Source: Microplitis mediator
Taxonomy: Eukaryota > Arthropoda > Insecta > Hymenoptera > Braconidae
Length of the DNA stretch: 64,000 nucleotides
Reading direction: 5' to 3'
NCBI RefSeq assembly: GCF_029852145.1
Contig: NC_079975.1
Location: 18,411,275 to 18,475,274, forward strand
Every line of letters begins with the position of its first letter. Position 1 is the first letter of the stretch. The translations under genes and the position numbers were made by a program. The notes under the pieces are model-generated. The model did not search any database. It saw nothing but the letters and a program-made list of their open reading frames with translations, and was not told where the DNA came from. Shown piece by piece: positions 19,442-31,800 of the stretch.

Positions 19442-22400
19442 ACACGGCGGCTGTGGATGGCGCATCAAAATCTCGCCGTCTATTTATATACGACAAGGTA
19501 ACAAAATCTAACGTTCTAATTGATACAGGTGCCGATATATCGGTGATACCACCAAATCATCACGACTTAAAAAAACCATCAAAATACGAATTATATTCTG
19601 TAAATCAAGAACCAATTCGTACTTACGGCGAACGAATGGTTACAATGAACCTAGGATTACGTCGACCCATACAATGGGCCTTCTGCATAGCAGACGTTCC
19701 GTATCCTATCATTGGCGCAGACCTTCTTGAAAAATACGGATTCTTAGTAGACATCAAACAAGGACTACTCATAGATCCAGATACAGGATGCCGAGCAACA
19801 GGTACGTTCAGTAATTCATTCATGAGAGCTATCTCGGCTTTAAACGATAACAACAAATTCGCAGCAATCCTTAAAGAATTTCCCGAGTTACTAGGCAACC
19901 CGTCCAACAACGTTGCAGCTCAACATCCGGTGAGACACCACATCACCACAACAGGACCACCTTGTGCTCAACGAGTAAGACAACTAAGGCCAGAACTACT
20001 AAAAAAAGCTAAGGAAGAGTTTCAGATAATGCTCGACATGGGCATCATGAGACCTTCCAGCAGTCAATGGGCCAGTCCATTACACATGGCTCCAAAGAAA
20101 AACGGCGATTGGCGCCCTTGCGGCGATTTTCGAAAATTAAATGCGCAAACTGTACCGGATCGACATCCAATTTCTCTTCTACTCGACTGTACTTGGTTCC
20201 TAGCTGGTAAAAAGCGGTTTACCAAGATAGATCTGAAGAGAGCTTACAATCACATACAAGTAGCTGAAGAAGACATTCCCAAAACAGCGGTAATCACACC
20301 GTTTGGGCTATTTGAATCAGTGTTCCTGCCCTATGGATTACGCAACGCAGCGCAAACATTTCAAAGACACATCAACGAAGTAACCCGAGGCTTAAAAAAC
20401 GTATATGCGTTCATTGACGATATACTGATAGCGTCAGAAACAGAAGAGGAACACGAAGAACAACTTCGCGCTCTCTTCGAACGACTGAAACAATACGGAC
20501 TCTGTATCAACGCTAATAAATGTGTCTTCGGCGCGGAATCAGTTGAATTCCTTGGCTACCTGATCAACTCGGAAGGCGCTGCACCACTACCAGACAGAGT
20601 GCAAGCCTTACTCAACTACAAAAAACCAGAAACCATCGTAGAATTGAGACGCTTCATCGGAGCTATCAATTTCTATCGACGCAACATGAAGAACGCAGCA
20701 GCTGTCCAAGCTCCACTTAACGAGCTTTTGAAAGACTCAAAGAAGAACGACAAACGACCGGTACCCTGGACAGAAGAAACTTCACGAGCTTTTGAACAAG
20801 TGAAACAAAAACTAGCAGACGCTACGCTACTAGCTCACCCCGTACACGATGCGGATCTACGCCTCGTCACTGACGCGTCAAGCACGGCAATAGGTGCATC
20901 TATTGAACAAAAGGTCAATGGTGAATGGCAACCTCTGGGATTTTTTTCCAAAAAATTAACGGAAACTCAACAAAAGTACAGCACGTACGACAGAGAGCTC
21001 ACAGCCGTCTACGAAGCTGTCAAGCACTTCCAGCACTGGCTCGAAGGACGCGAGTTCACCATTTTCACAGACCACAAGCCACTGACCTACGCGTTCAGTC
21101 AAAAAGGAGACAAAGCAGCTCCGAGACAAATTAGACAACTGGGATACATCAGTCAATTCACCACGGACATCCAGTTCGTTAACGGATTAGATAACACAGT
21201 AGCTGATGCTCTTTCAAGGATAGACGCAATCAGACTACCAACAATCATCAACTTCCAAGAATTGGCACGTTTACAGGCAACTGACGAGGAACTCCAACAG
21301 CTCATCCAAGACAACTCCACTTCTCTAAAATTTCAAAAGCTAACATACGGACCAGATCACCAGGCGATTTATTGCGACGTCTCTTCAAGTGACATCAGAC
21401 CTTTCGTTCCGGAAACACTCCGCCGTCAGGTCTACGATACTTTTCACAATATGTCACACCCAAGTGGACGAGTTACTCACAAGATCATCGCTCAAAGATA
21501 TGTTTGGCCCTCAATGAATAAAGATATCACTCAATGGGCACGCAACTGCGTACCATGTCAAAAATCCAAGGTCGGTCGACATGTACATACCCAACCGGCT
21601 ACCTTCACTAACCCGGACGAAAGACTAGACCACGTACACATCGACCTGGTTGGTCCATTACCTGAATCCGAAGGATTCAAATATTGTATGACCATGGTAG
21701 ACCGTTTCACCCGCTGGCCTGAAGCAATACCGATATTGGACATCACTGCAGACACTGTAGCAAAGACTTTTTACAATCACTGGATCGCTCGATTTGGATG
21801 CCCAAAACTGGTCACAACAGACCAGGGATCTCAATTCGAGAGCGCATTATATACGGCATTACTTCATCTAGTTGGAGGCAAACGCATCCGCACAACTGCC
21901 TACCACCCAGCAGCTAACGGACTCGTTGAACGCTGGCACCGGACTATGAAGGCGGCTATAATGTGTCACCAAGATCCTGAATGGACCAAAGTTCTTCCGA
22001 CAGTCTTACTAGGACTTAGAACTTGTTACAAAGAAGACCTCAAGGCATCGCCAGCAGAGTTTCTTTACGGCACGAATCTCAGGATTCCGGGAGAATTCTT
22101 TACCCATGAAGACACTCCTCAGGATCCGCAATTCTTCCTGGAAGACTTCAGAATCCATATGAGAAATGTAAAACCTGCACCTGCAGCTCATCATTGCAAA
22201 AGAAAAGCTTTTTGCTACAAAGATCTGGCAACCTGTACACACGTTTTCCTCAGACAAGATGCAGTAAAACGTCCACTGGAACAGCCATACTCTGGACCAC
22301 ACCTAGTCATTAATAGATTAGACGACCGCACATTCACTATCGACGTCAACGGAAGAGAAGTCGTAGTAAATGTGGAACGACTGAAACCAGCACACTTGGC

Positions 22401-22920
22401 AACAGCTGACGTTTTGGAGCAACCAGCAAGTGACATTAATCAAAGAACGACACCAGCCAATGTCAACGAGACAGCTAAACAAAACAACGCATCTGTGGAA
22501 ACGCCAACACAGATCAATTCGCGGAAAACGGTACCTAGTCAGCCCAGCACTTCGAAAGTACCACAAACCGCAACTTGTCTTCAACATGAACCTGACATAG
22601 CACAGGCTCCAAAAACTTATGTACCTGACCTGAAACCAAACCAGACGACGTTTTCTGCATCGCTGCGTACCTATCCAGCGAGAAAAAAGAAAATTAACAT
22701 CAACATCAAGAAAAACCAGGTATTCGAACTCACAGAGTCACCCATACCTTACTCTCAGGGGGGGAGTGGTGTGGGGACTCAACACACATACAACCACACA
22801 AGCAAGCGTGCAACGCACGTGCGCACAGTTGACGCGCAGGCGCACAGCCAAGTCAAGATGCCAACCGACCAGCCAATCAGACCAACGAATGCGTGTATCC
22901 GTACGGGCAGAAGTTGGTAG
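19402..22920 (+). CDS. Gypsy pol: protease, reverse transcriptase, RNase H, integrase
   Basis: 1172 aa counted from an internal ATG, but probably made as a Gag-Pol fusion by -1 frameshifting, since its frame is open only from 19396 and overlaps gag by 46 nt. In order: aspartic protease (VLIDTGADISVIPP), reverse transcriptase (FRKLNAQTVPDRHPI, catalytic YAFIDDILIASE), RNase H (LVTDASSTAIGASIEQ, YSTYDRELTAVYEAV, FTDHKPLTYAF), then integrase with a zinc-binding H/C region (CVPCQKSKVG) and catalytic D, D, E (HIDLVGPLPE, TTDQGSQFES, HPAANGLVERWHR). A long Thr/Pro/Asn-rich tail follows. The frame runs through the polypurine tract and 151 bp into the 3' LTR before stopping. No disabling change seen. 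Confidence 0.95.
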   Translation: MESGPGKCDKPSIDTAAVDGASKSRRLFIYDKVTKSNVLIDTGADISVIPPNHHDLKKPSKYELYSVNQEPIRTYGERMVTMNLGLRRPIQWAFCIADVPYPIIGADLLEKYGFLVDIKQGLLIDPDTGCRATGTFSNSFMRAISALNDNNKFAAILKEFPELLGNPSNNVAAQHPVRHHITTTGPPCAQRVRQLRPELLKKAKEEFQIMLDMGIMRPSSSQWASPLHMAPKKNGDWRPCGDFRKLNAQTVPDRHPISLLLDCTWFLAGKKRFTKIDLKRAYNHIQVAEEDIPKTAVITPFGLFESVFLPYGLRNAAQTFQRHINEVTRGLKNVYAFIDDILIASETEEEHEEQLRALFERLKQYGLCINANKCVFGAESVEFLGYLINSEGAAPLPDRVQALLNYKKPETIVELRRFIGAINFYRRNMKNAAAVQAPLNELLKDSKKNDKRPVPWTEETSRAFEQVKQKLADATLLAHPVHDADLRLVTDASSTAIGASIEQKVNGEWQPLGFFSKKLTETQQKYSTYDRELTAVYEAVKHFQHWLEGREFTIFTDHKPLTYAFSQKGDKAAPRQIRQLGYISQFTTDIQFVNGLDNTVADALSRIDAIRLPTIINFQELARLQATDEELQQLIQDNSTSLKFQKLTYGPDHQAIYCDVSSSDIRPFVPETLRRQVYDTFHNMSHPSGRVTHKIIAQRYVWPSMNKDITQWARNCVPCQKSKVGRHVHTQPATFTNPDERLDHVHIDLVGPLPESEGFKYCMTMVDRFTRWPEAIPILDITADTVAKTFYNHWIARFGCPKLVTTDQGSQFESALYTALLHLVGGKRIRTTAYHPAANGLVERWHRTMKAAIMCHQDPEWTKVLPTVLLGLRTCYKEDLKASPAEFLYGTNLRIPGEFFTHEDTPQDPQFFLEDFRIHMRNVKPAPAAHHCKRKAFCYKDLATCTHVFLRQDAVKRPLEQPYSGPHLVINRLDDRTFTIDVNGREVVVNVERLKPAHLATADVLEQPASDINQRTTPANVNETAKQNNASVETPTQINSRKTVPSQPSTSKVPQTATCLQHEPDIAQAPKTYVPDLKPNQTTFSASLRTYPARKKKININIKKNQVFELTESPIPYSQGGSGVGTQHTYNHTSKRATHVRTVDAQAHSQVKMPTDQPIRPTNACIRTGRSW
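19417..19423 (+). promoter_or_regulatory. Candidate -1 ribosomal frameshift site GGGAAAT
   Basis: The heptamer GGGAAAT lies inside the 46-nt gag/pol overlap and is read in gag as G GGA AAT, exactly the X XXY YYZ arrangement needed for simultaneous -1 slippage. After the slip the reading GGG AAA TGC is the pol frame. A downstream stimulatory structure was not evaluated. Confidence 0.6.
22757..22769 (+). other. Polypurine tract
   Basis: Purine-rich AGGGGGGGAGTGG directly abuts the 3' LTR (one T interrupts it), the expected place for plus-strand primer generation. It is also translated as part of pol. Confidence 0.8.
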
Positions 22921-23126
22921 AGGACATATATTTATATACATATATACATATCATTCTTCTTATTATTATTACAGTTATCTGAAAGTATAAATTACGTACA
23001 ACTATTCCATTCATTTTTGATTATAATTTCATTTGTAATTAGTTATAAGGTGATAAATAAATTAACACAACTTGTTGGGAAATATCTGAACACTTTATTT
23101 AAATGTGGTAGAACCAAACCCCCACA
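22770..23126 (+). repeat. 3' LTR of Gypsy element
   Basis: 357 bp with the same sequence by eye as 17566-17922. The first 151 bp are also read as the C-terminal 50 residues of pol. AATAAA signal at 23056-23061. Confidence 0.95.
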
Positions 23127-23130
23127 TGCC
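23127..23130. repeat. Gypsy element target-site duplication TGCC, right
   Basis: Matches 17562-17565. The unoccupied site would have read ATATCAG-TGCC-CTGTGC. Confidence 0.75.
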
Positions 23131-26100
23131 CTGTGCTTCCTGTAGTTTACAAATGGAGGGTAGAAGAAGTACCTCTACACCTGTATGAGTTTACAGTTCA
23201 CGAACGTTATCAATAAACTGATGAAAATTGAAGTAATTTTCACCATTTTCACTTCTGACCTCTCTTTTTTCTTATAGGTTGAACTAGTAAGTTACGTAGC
23301 CGTTGCGTGTTTGGCCTTTAGCATACGCGGGAATTTTTAAATTTAACAACTAGATATCCTGATGAAATTATGGATGAATGAATTAAATTAAAATAATTTG
23401 AAGATATATGACACTAAAGTAAGAAGACGAGAAATAATAAAAATTTAGTATTAACGTCATCTATGAGCATTAAAAATTATGTATTGATTATTATATTTAT
23501 CTACTGAGTTAGTCAGTTTACAATATAATTTTTCATATACAAAAATAATTTAATCTATGAAATTGAATAAGTGTGAATGTAGCAGATATCAGACAAATGT
23601 AAAATTACAAATAAATAGAGGAAATAATAAAAAAAAAAAACAATATTTATAAAAAATGTACTTATTAATTTAAAAATTTTTTCAATGCCCATTTTTTTAA
23701 ATTTTCTTTTTATTAATTATTTACTCCATTTATTAATTATTTTAAATTTATCTGATGTCTGCTACATTTACACTCATTAAATTTAATTAATAAATCATTA
23801 ATGAAATTATTGAAACATTAAAAAATAACAAAAAGTATAAAATAATATGAAAAAGAAATTGAACATGTGTGATTACTTGATTATCGACGGAGCGATTTTC
23901 ATAAAAATTTATCATTTGAACCAACTCTTGATGATGTCGTTTAATCGTGATATAAGATTAAATACAAACGTTGTTCAATGTCACATCAATGTTGTGAATG
24001 TATGGAAGGTAAAAGTATACATCAATGATAGAGATAATTATTTACTTTCCTATCGACCTTGCTGATGACCTTGATCTTGCCATATTGCCAAGGACTTGCT
24101 TTCGAATAGATGTGATGATATTTTAGATCGATACAACAATATAAATATGTTTGATCTCATGTAGCACTTTGTAAAATAAATATATATAGATTTCTATAAG
24201 TATTTTTATAATTGTTAATTTATTTACTATAATTAGCTTATTACGTTATGTTATAAAATTTTTTCTTGGTTCTATAAAATCTTTTAAAAATAAAATTTAA
24301 AAAAATATCTATATAGTTTTTCGATCTACTTCATATATAATACAAGTTTTAGTCACCACCCCTGGTTAAAAATGTTAAAGAGATTCTACAGATACAAATT
24401 TAAAAAGCATTAAGATTCTTCTCATTCATCAAAGCGCTTCCTACATTTTACCCTCACCCTCAAGTTTTAGTGATGAGCTATTATTAAAGTAGGTTGCCGT
24501 AAGTGATGGTGAGAAATGAACTTTTTTTTTTTTTATATCAGATATATATGCTAAATATTTAAAGACGGAATGCAAAGTTCATAAATTTGTTTATCATCTA
24601 ATATATTCAAGATTGATATTAGGGTTTATTTGTAAAACTCATTTTGTTAAATTAAAAATAAATCCTTACGAATTATTTAAAATTTGTTGCAGCTATAATG
24701 TTAATAGAAAAACAAAAAAAAAAGTCTTTTTTACATCAGATAATACAGTAATACTCAATATAGTTTGATGATTACAGACTTTTAAATTTTAAAGCTTAGT
24801 GAACTATATCCTTATTGGTTTCTTTTACAAATATTTAATATCTAAAAATATTTAAAAATCATTGGACTGTTATCGGACATAAATCTACAAATAGTCTATT
24901 ACTCTAGAAAAAATAAAATATTCTAACGTTATTATATATAGATTTAAAAAATAGCTTTGTAGATTTAAATATATACCAGAAATCAATCCATGATGACGTA
25001 TACATCTATATTAAATCTCAAAGAAGAAAAATTTTCTTACTTCCGGTGATCTTATTATACATATTAATCTTTGATTGATTTAAAATTTTGCAAAGGATTG
25101 AATAGAGAAGGAACTGCTTGTATGAACTTATAAAAATATGCGCAACTAAAATGTAGAATGAAGATGTATTTCCGTATGTAGCTTTTTTTTATTAACTTGT
25201 TAATAAATAATTTGAAAACAGTTGCAACGTTAATTTGTAAAATTTATCTGATAACACAGAACTTAAGTTTATATTCTTCTTTAAAGTATATTTAATGATC
25301 ATCTTGCTAATAAAATATAAAAATTCTAATATCGTTAAAAAACAAAAAACAAAAAACAAAAAAGATTTAATAAAGTTAAATTAATGTTAGTTTTTTAATT
25401 AAGCTGATGATTAAATTTTTATGAAAGCTGTATCATGAAAGTATGAAATCTGCTTACAATAGGTAGGTTTCTAAGAACTGTACCTAAAAAAGTATGAATA
25501 GAAATTTTTTTCCACTAAGTTTAATGAAAATTCTATAAATATATACATACATGAGCTGAGTATCATAAAAAGCTTGTATCATAAAAATGTCAAGGTACAT
25601 GGAAGCTTAATGATTATTCGGAAAATCTTAAGATGTTAGGAGTGCGAATTGTAGACGTGTGAGTACTAGACAGATTATATATAGTATATGTAGTATAGTC
25701 ACAGTGAAGTGAAAGCTCGCGCAGAGGAAAAAGAGAAGGAAAATATATAAAGAAAGAGAGAGAAAATGAGGCAAAAGCGACGCCAGAGGAGACGAGCTTA
25801 CCACCCTCTCAGAGCAATACCAGTGTAGTGTTGGCCGTTTGACACTGCGGAGAAGACTAGATAACATTTAATCCAAGGCCGGGTTGAGTTGGGCTCGTGT
25901 TTGCCGTATCTACTTGCTACACTCGTATGTGAGCTTTTTGTTTCGGTCGATTGTATTTTAATTATTCAAATCCAAAGAATGTACTGAAACATGTGTATAA
26001 GTGTATATGGAATATTTTACGTTCTAGTAAAGTTGTTATAAATTTCCATCATATATGTTGTAGATTTTAAATTTAGATGAACAAAATCGATTGTTCTTTT

Positions 26101-28883
26101 ATTTAAAAAAAATAAAAATAAAAATTTAATAAAAAAATTTTTACACGTGATATTTTATACTTGTGTTTAATGAAATTGCATGTACAATTGTGTATGTTTA
26201 TTTTATTTTTTTATTTAACGTGAGAATTAAAGACAGCGCAGCAACACTTGTCATTTATTGTGCGCCGTCGCCCTCTCTTTAAGTGTTTTACAAATGCATG
26301 TACGTGAAAAGAAATTCATTCTGAAACAGAAATAAAGAAATAAAAAGGAAAAATTAATAAGTGTGTTAAAGTTGTATGGATAACGATGTAAGGAATGAAA
26401 AGAATAGAGAAAAAAAATAACTATATTTATAACAATAGAGGATTACAATTGTGCTACTGTATAGAAAAATTTTATCAATCTCGTTATTTTTTAAATTACT
26501 TTCCATATATTTTTACTTATATTATATCTACATCTAATTAAATTAAAAAACGAAGCATCGAAAAACTAGAAAAATCATCATAGATTCTAGAATGATAGCT
26601 TGTTATAAAAACAATATAAATGTTGAAGTTGTGAACAGTTTTTTTTTCAATTATCAATGACATAAAAGAAGAGGATAATCGAAGTGTTAAAGAATAAAAT
26701 ATAAAAAAAAAAGGAGTAGAAGAATAATCCTGGGTGATGTCGTCCAACTTAAAAAATCTTACACTTTTTATCAACCTTTTTACTAAAAATATTTAAGGAT
26801 TTTGACAACAACGATTATCGTTAAACTGATTAATGTTTAGAATAATGTCCAGAAAGTCAAACAACCATGACCTAAATGAAGGACATTTTTAAATAGATTT
26901 TTATTTTTGAAATATTTATAAAATTTTTTTTTGTCACATTTATAAAAATTAAAAAAAAATTCAAGTCAAACAATGGAAATTTGCTACTCACAAACTTGAG
27001 TTAATTATTTTATATGAGACATATTTGAAAAAAAAATTTAAAAAACTTTTTTTTTTAATTATTGCCTTCTTAATTATTACAAAAGAATAAACAAGTATTC
27101 TATTATTCTACAAATATCCATGCAATTAAAATAAAAAATAACAAATATTGAGGATAAATGACATAATTGACATTAATGAAAATAAAAAGAACAATCATTG
27201 TTGAAAATATTTAAATATCATTACAATAAATTTGTAAATCTCCGTCCAGTAATAAAAAACTGAAAAAAAAAATTAAAAAGTATTGTAAAATAATTTTTTA
27301 ATAACAATAAAAACAAGCAATCAGATTTATCTTGATTTTAACACCAGAATACTTGACATATAAATGTATAAAAAATAAAGTAAAAACAAAAAGTCTGTCT
27401 TCCTTTAATACTATTAATTGTGAAGATTAATTTATCAGGGTGATTAACGAAATCCAGAACATAATAAAATTTAAAAAATAAATAATAAAATTGCAATAAA
27501 AACTATTTCACTGTGATATGTTAATAATATAGTGCTATTTTCAAAACATATCGTGAGTCAGTGCTATTAATCTATAATTCAAGCTAAAATCTAACTTATG
27601 GCCAATGATCAATTGACGGGGTAGTAAAAATTCATAAGAAAAAAAAAAAAATAAGAAAAACGGAAAAGAAGAAGCTGTTAATAGTGGCAACAATTATTTT
27701 ATAGTGGGAAAATATGATTTTTCAAATCTCTGTGAGCATACGTAAAATACATTAAAATTAATTATTTAATTTATATAATTTATTGCTCTATTAGAAAATA
27801 TTTGTAAAACATCAGATAATTCATTAAATTAATTCTGCTTATTCTTAAAGTAAGAATTATTTCCATATCAGTAAATAGACCGCAAAATACATAGTTGTAA
27901 ATGACAGTTTAAATCATAAGAAACAAAATAATTGAGCGGTACAAGTTATTATTATTAAACACGAGTTATTGATGAATGGAATTTGCAAACTATTTTTTTT
28001 TTTTTTTTTTTGTATGAGTAACAGACAATAGAATGAAATCAAATGAAATGCTTCAAAATAGTTGTATGTAGATATTAGTGGCGCTAGAAAGATATCTAGT
28101 AGCGATTGTAGATTGAATAGTAAAGGACTACGCGGGAGAGTGAGGAAAAGATAACCCCGTTGACGTTATATAGACTACAATTAAAACCAGGTTGTTTCCC
28201 TCGTGGTCTAGATAGCTGGGTCGTATTTTATCGACTCACCAAGTATCGAAGTGACTCTAGCGGACAGCGCAGGTCATGGTTAGCGAAATTTATTTTTTGG
28301 CTTTATAATTAGAAGATTAATATTTATTTATTATTAGCATTCACGACAAAAAAACTTATCTGTTCTAAAGTATTCTAAAGAATTCAAAATATAAATAAAA
28401 TTATTCTTTAATAAATTGAATTACGCTGTTTCAATTCAATTTTATATTCTCTATTGTATATTAATATTATTTTTTAATATAGTATATTCTAGTCAAAGAA
28501 ATAAACAACAATAAAGTACCTACTAATTTATTTAATTAATGAATATGACTAAGCAAATATGCTAGAACAAATGTGTTCATTGGTCGTGAAAAGATAATAT
28601 TAAATTATGCCATCGTCTATTATATGTAGAAAAAGAAAATTTTATTGTAATATTATACGTCATATTTTTATTTCTTTGTATGAATTTTGATTTATTATGA
28701 TATTCAATTAAGAAATTCATAAGTAGCATTATTGTATATTTTAGACTAAAATTATTTAGAATTTATATCATCATAGAGATGAGGATTATGCATTTATAGA
28801 AAAATATTAAAATGCTACATTTAAATTCTTGACTTAAAATTTCAAAAAGGAATCTGTAAAAAAGAAAAAAAAACATTTAAAGT
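23131..28883. other. Intergenic and probable upstream region of KChIP gene
   Basis: About 5.7 kb without a convincing protein-coding exon; short frames here are chance openings in AT-rich DNA. Two patches are clearly richer in G+C than their surroundings: about 25640-26330 (with AAGCTCGCGCAGAGG, GCGACGCCAGAGGAGACG and GTGCGCCGTCGCCC) and about 28078-28280 (with GACTACGCGGGAGAGTG and CTCTAGCGGACAGCGCAGG). They could be promoters or noncoding first exons of the downstream gene, but no transcript data are available. Confidence 0.4.
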
Positions 28884-31800
28884 ATGGCAACACCACCAGA
28901 TTCACCGGGCCCAGAGGAGGCTCTTTTTGAGTTTGAAAGTTCACGTGCTAGACATCAAGCCTCTCGACCAGTGGCTATCGAAGAGCTTCTCAGGCAAACA
29001 AAGTTTTCGAGGCAGGAGATATGTGTGATGTATCGTGGCTTCAAACAGGTATTTTTATTACAAACATATTTACTTATAAATTTACTATTCCAAAAATAAA
29101 CCTCTTCAATTTATATTTAATAAATGTTAAAATAACACTTTATAAATGAAAAGATTAAATAAATTTTAAGTAAATAATATTCTAAAAATAGTTTTCATAT
29201 TTTTTTATAAATATGAATATAGTAAAGAGTGAGGTATTAAAATCGTTAAAATATTAAATTATAAATCATTTTGAAACTTATCTTATGAAAAGGCAATTTT
29301 TCACGTAAATATATGTCGATCGAAAGATATAGATTTTATTTATAGAACTTAAGTTTAGAATAGATATCAGAGTTATATTGTTATACTTTACGTATATAAA
29401 ACCGCATATTTGTATGACGTGGTTTCGTTCCAAATGTATCTGATAGACTTATCAATAATAAACAAAAGTCATTCAGACACACTTTACCTTACATTATTAG
29501 TCTGTACCAAGACTATATAACTATAAATATACATTCAAATACCACAGAAATCTTAAGTTATGAGTAGTATAGAGTTTTAAAAGGTAATAAAATTCATAAA
29601 TTTATTTATACTTTTGTAAATGAATAATGTTTATTCAGTTTAATTTTCTTAGAATAACAATTAACAACAAATTTTATTTGTATTCTTGGATTTAAACGAA
29701 AATAATTGTGTAGTAAAATGCATTAAAAATAAGTAGAAATAATAAAATAAGTCAGACATGATCTTAAAAAAAATTTTATAAAAAATAATTTAATAATCAA
29801 TTATTATTTATGAGTGAAAAAAATAATGATCGTGAATACATTTGTAAAGTTATTTTTTTATTTTAAATAAATTTGAATGAAAAAAATTTATATATTAAAT
29901 AAAGAAATAGTATATATGATGCCTGACTAATTATATTGAAACTACTTTATTCAATGTCTTTTCTTAATTAATATAAATTGTATATATTCATTTATTAGTA
30001 TTTTGTGCAAAGTTTAACATGCAATATTTCACTTTTCATTAGAAGTAAAAAAAGTCAATAAATAATTATCAAGTAATAAATTTTCTAAAGACGAGAAATC
30101 TATTCCGAAATAATTTTTTTTTAAAGAGAGAATCAGTAAATTATTAATTAATTATTTATTGCTTTCAATAGTTACATAACATTTCTAGCAAGGGGGATAA
30201 ATATTCACATATGTCATTTATTCTTTTACAATATAAAATATAAAATATAATCCCAGTATGAATAGAATAATGAAAATTAAATCATAGAATAGAATAATTA
30301 AAAATTGAATATTGTGACTAGCTCTTTGGTACATGAAATCAGTATAATACACGGAAAAAACAGAATATTAAAAATTAATAAATAATAGTAAAAAGTGGAA
30401 TCTGTTATCAATAATTAGTACTATTATGTACTTAATGCAAAGTAGTTTACTAATTTTTGTAGATTCCTAAGAACTACTATCAATTATTTAAAAAAGTAAG
30501 TAAATGTTATTACTTTTAGGTATATAAATACGTGACTTATTAGTAAAAATTAATTAATTCATGGCATACATCTATTAAAAAGTAACGATTGGTCAAATTA
30601 AGAACTGGTATCTTAGATACTGATTTTTCCAGCCGAAAAATTGCAAAGGTTACTAACTTTTATTTTATAAATTCGATATCACTGATCAATTATTAGCTTA
30701 AAATATCATTTATTCATCATTATAAATTAATTTACAATATACATAAATCGAATAAGTGGTAAATAATAAAATGAAAAATTAGTATACTAGATACTGATTT
30801 TTTGCTCATAAAAATACCGAAAACTTTTAACTCTTATTTTATAAATTCTATCCCATTGACTAGCAATTAATATAAAATGTTATTCATTCGTTATTATAAA
30901 TAAATTTATTATATACATAAATCGAATAAGTGATAAATTTTTTTAATTTCTCTATGTTTATTTGAATAGTAATAAATAACTGTAGATACCAATTTATCGA
31001 TTCTTTTTCATATTAATTTTAATATACGAAATTAGAAATTTTGCTCTTCTATGTGTATCAAATTTTAATATAAATAATAGCCATTTTGTAATATATAATG
31101 ATCCTGGTTCGATATTAGTATACAAATATACTAATTTTAAGTCAAAAATAAACTACAAACTATTAAAATTTTGAGCATAATTTTTTTCCGTCTAACAGAC
31201 AGAGTATTAAAAATAATAAATGTAAGTTATTAATTGTTGACATTGTTTAGACAAATTAAAACTCATTTAATTGATGTGAAAAAAATTAAATAATAACAAT
31301 TTTTTATTTAAAAAATTTAGACAACTTAATGTCAAAAATAAAAATTTTTTCGATTATTTTCAGTAATAATTTTAAAAGTGTTTTAATTTATGGAAATAAT
31401 TAGTAATCAAAACATAACCAGTATTCCATATAGTTACACATCTATATGATGCATATATATTTTGACACTAATGCCGATAAACACGTTTCTGTAGCCGAGG
31501 CACGTCGCAGGGAGGTGTTCCGGAATGCAATATCATCAATGAAAAAAAAAAATTCATTTTATAGGGTTGAAATATGTTCATTTCTTACACTGTTTTTTTT
31601 TACTGTCTATTCAAATAAATTGATTTCGAAATTTAAGAAGACTTAAATTTAGAAGTTATCAAAATACAAAATTTATTTTGAATAAACCAACTGATTGGAA
31701 TGTAATATTGCAAGGGCTAGTTCAAAATTAAAATATTTTATGAGATTTTAAAATCAATAAGATCAGAATTAGTTTGCAAGCCATTTAAATAAAAAATGAA

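Larger units (their letters stand above)
17566..23126 (+). mobile_element. Complete Ty3/Gypsy LTR retrotransposon, CsRn1 type
   Basis: 5561-bp element with two 357-bp LTRs (17566-17922 and 22770-23126), a primer-binding site, gag, pol in the -1 frame, a polypurine tract and a TGCC target duplication. The Gag zinc finger is of the rare C-H-C-C kind and the primer-binding site resembles tRNA-Trp use; both are hallmarks of the CsRn1 clade. There is no envelope-like ORF. The LTRs show no difference by eye, so insertion was recent. Orientation is opposite to the adjacent LINE. Confidence 0.95.

Noticed and set aside
28185..28262. tRNA-like start TCCCTCGTGGTCTAG
   Set aside because: Resembles the D-arm region of a tRNA, but no T-loop GGTTCGAATC or acceptor-stem pairing follows at the right distance.
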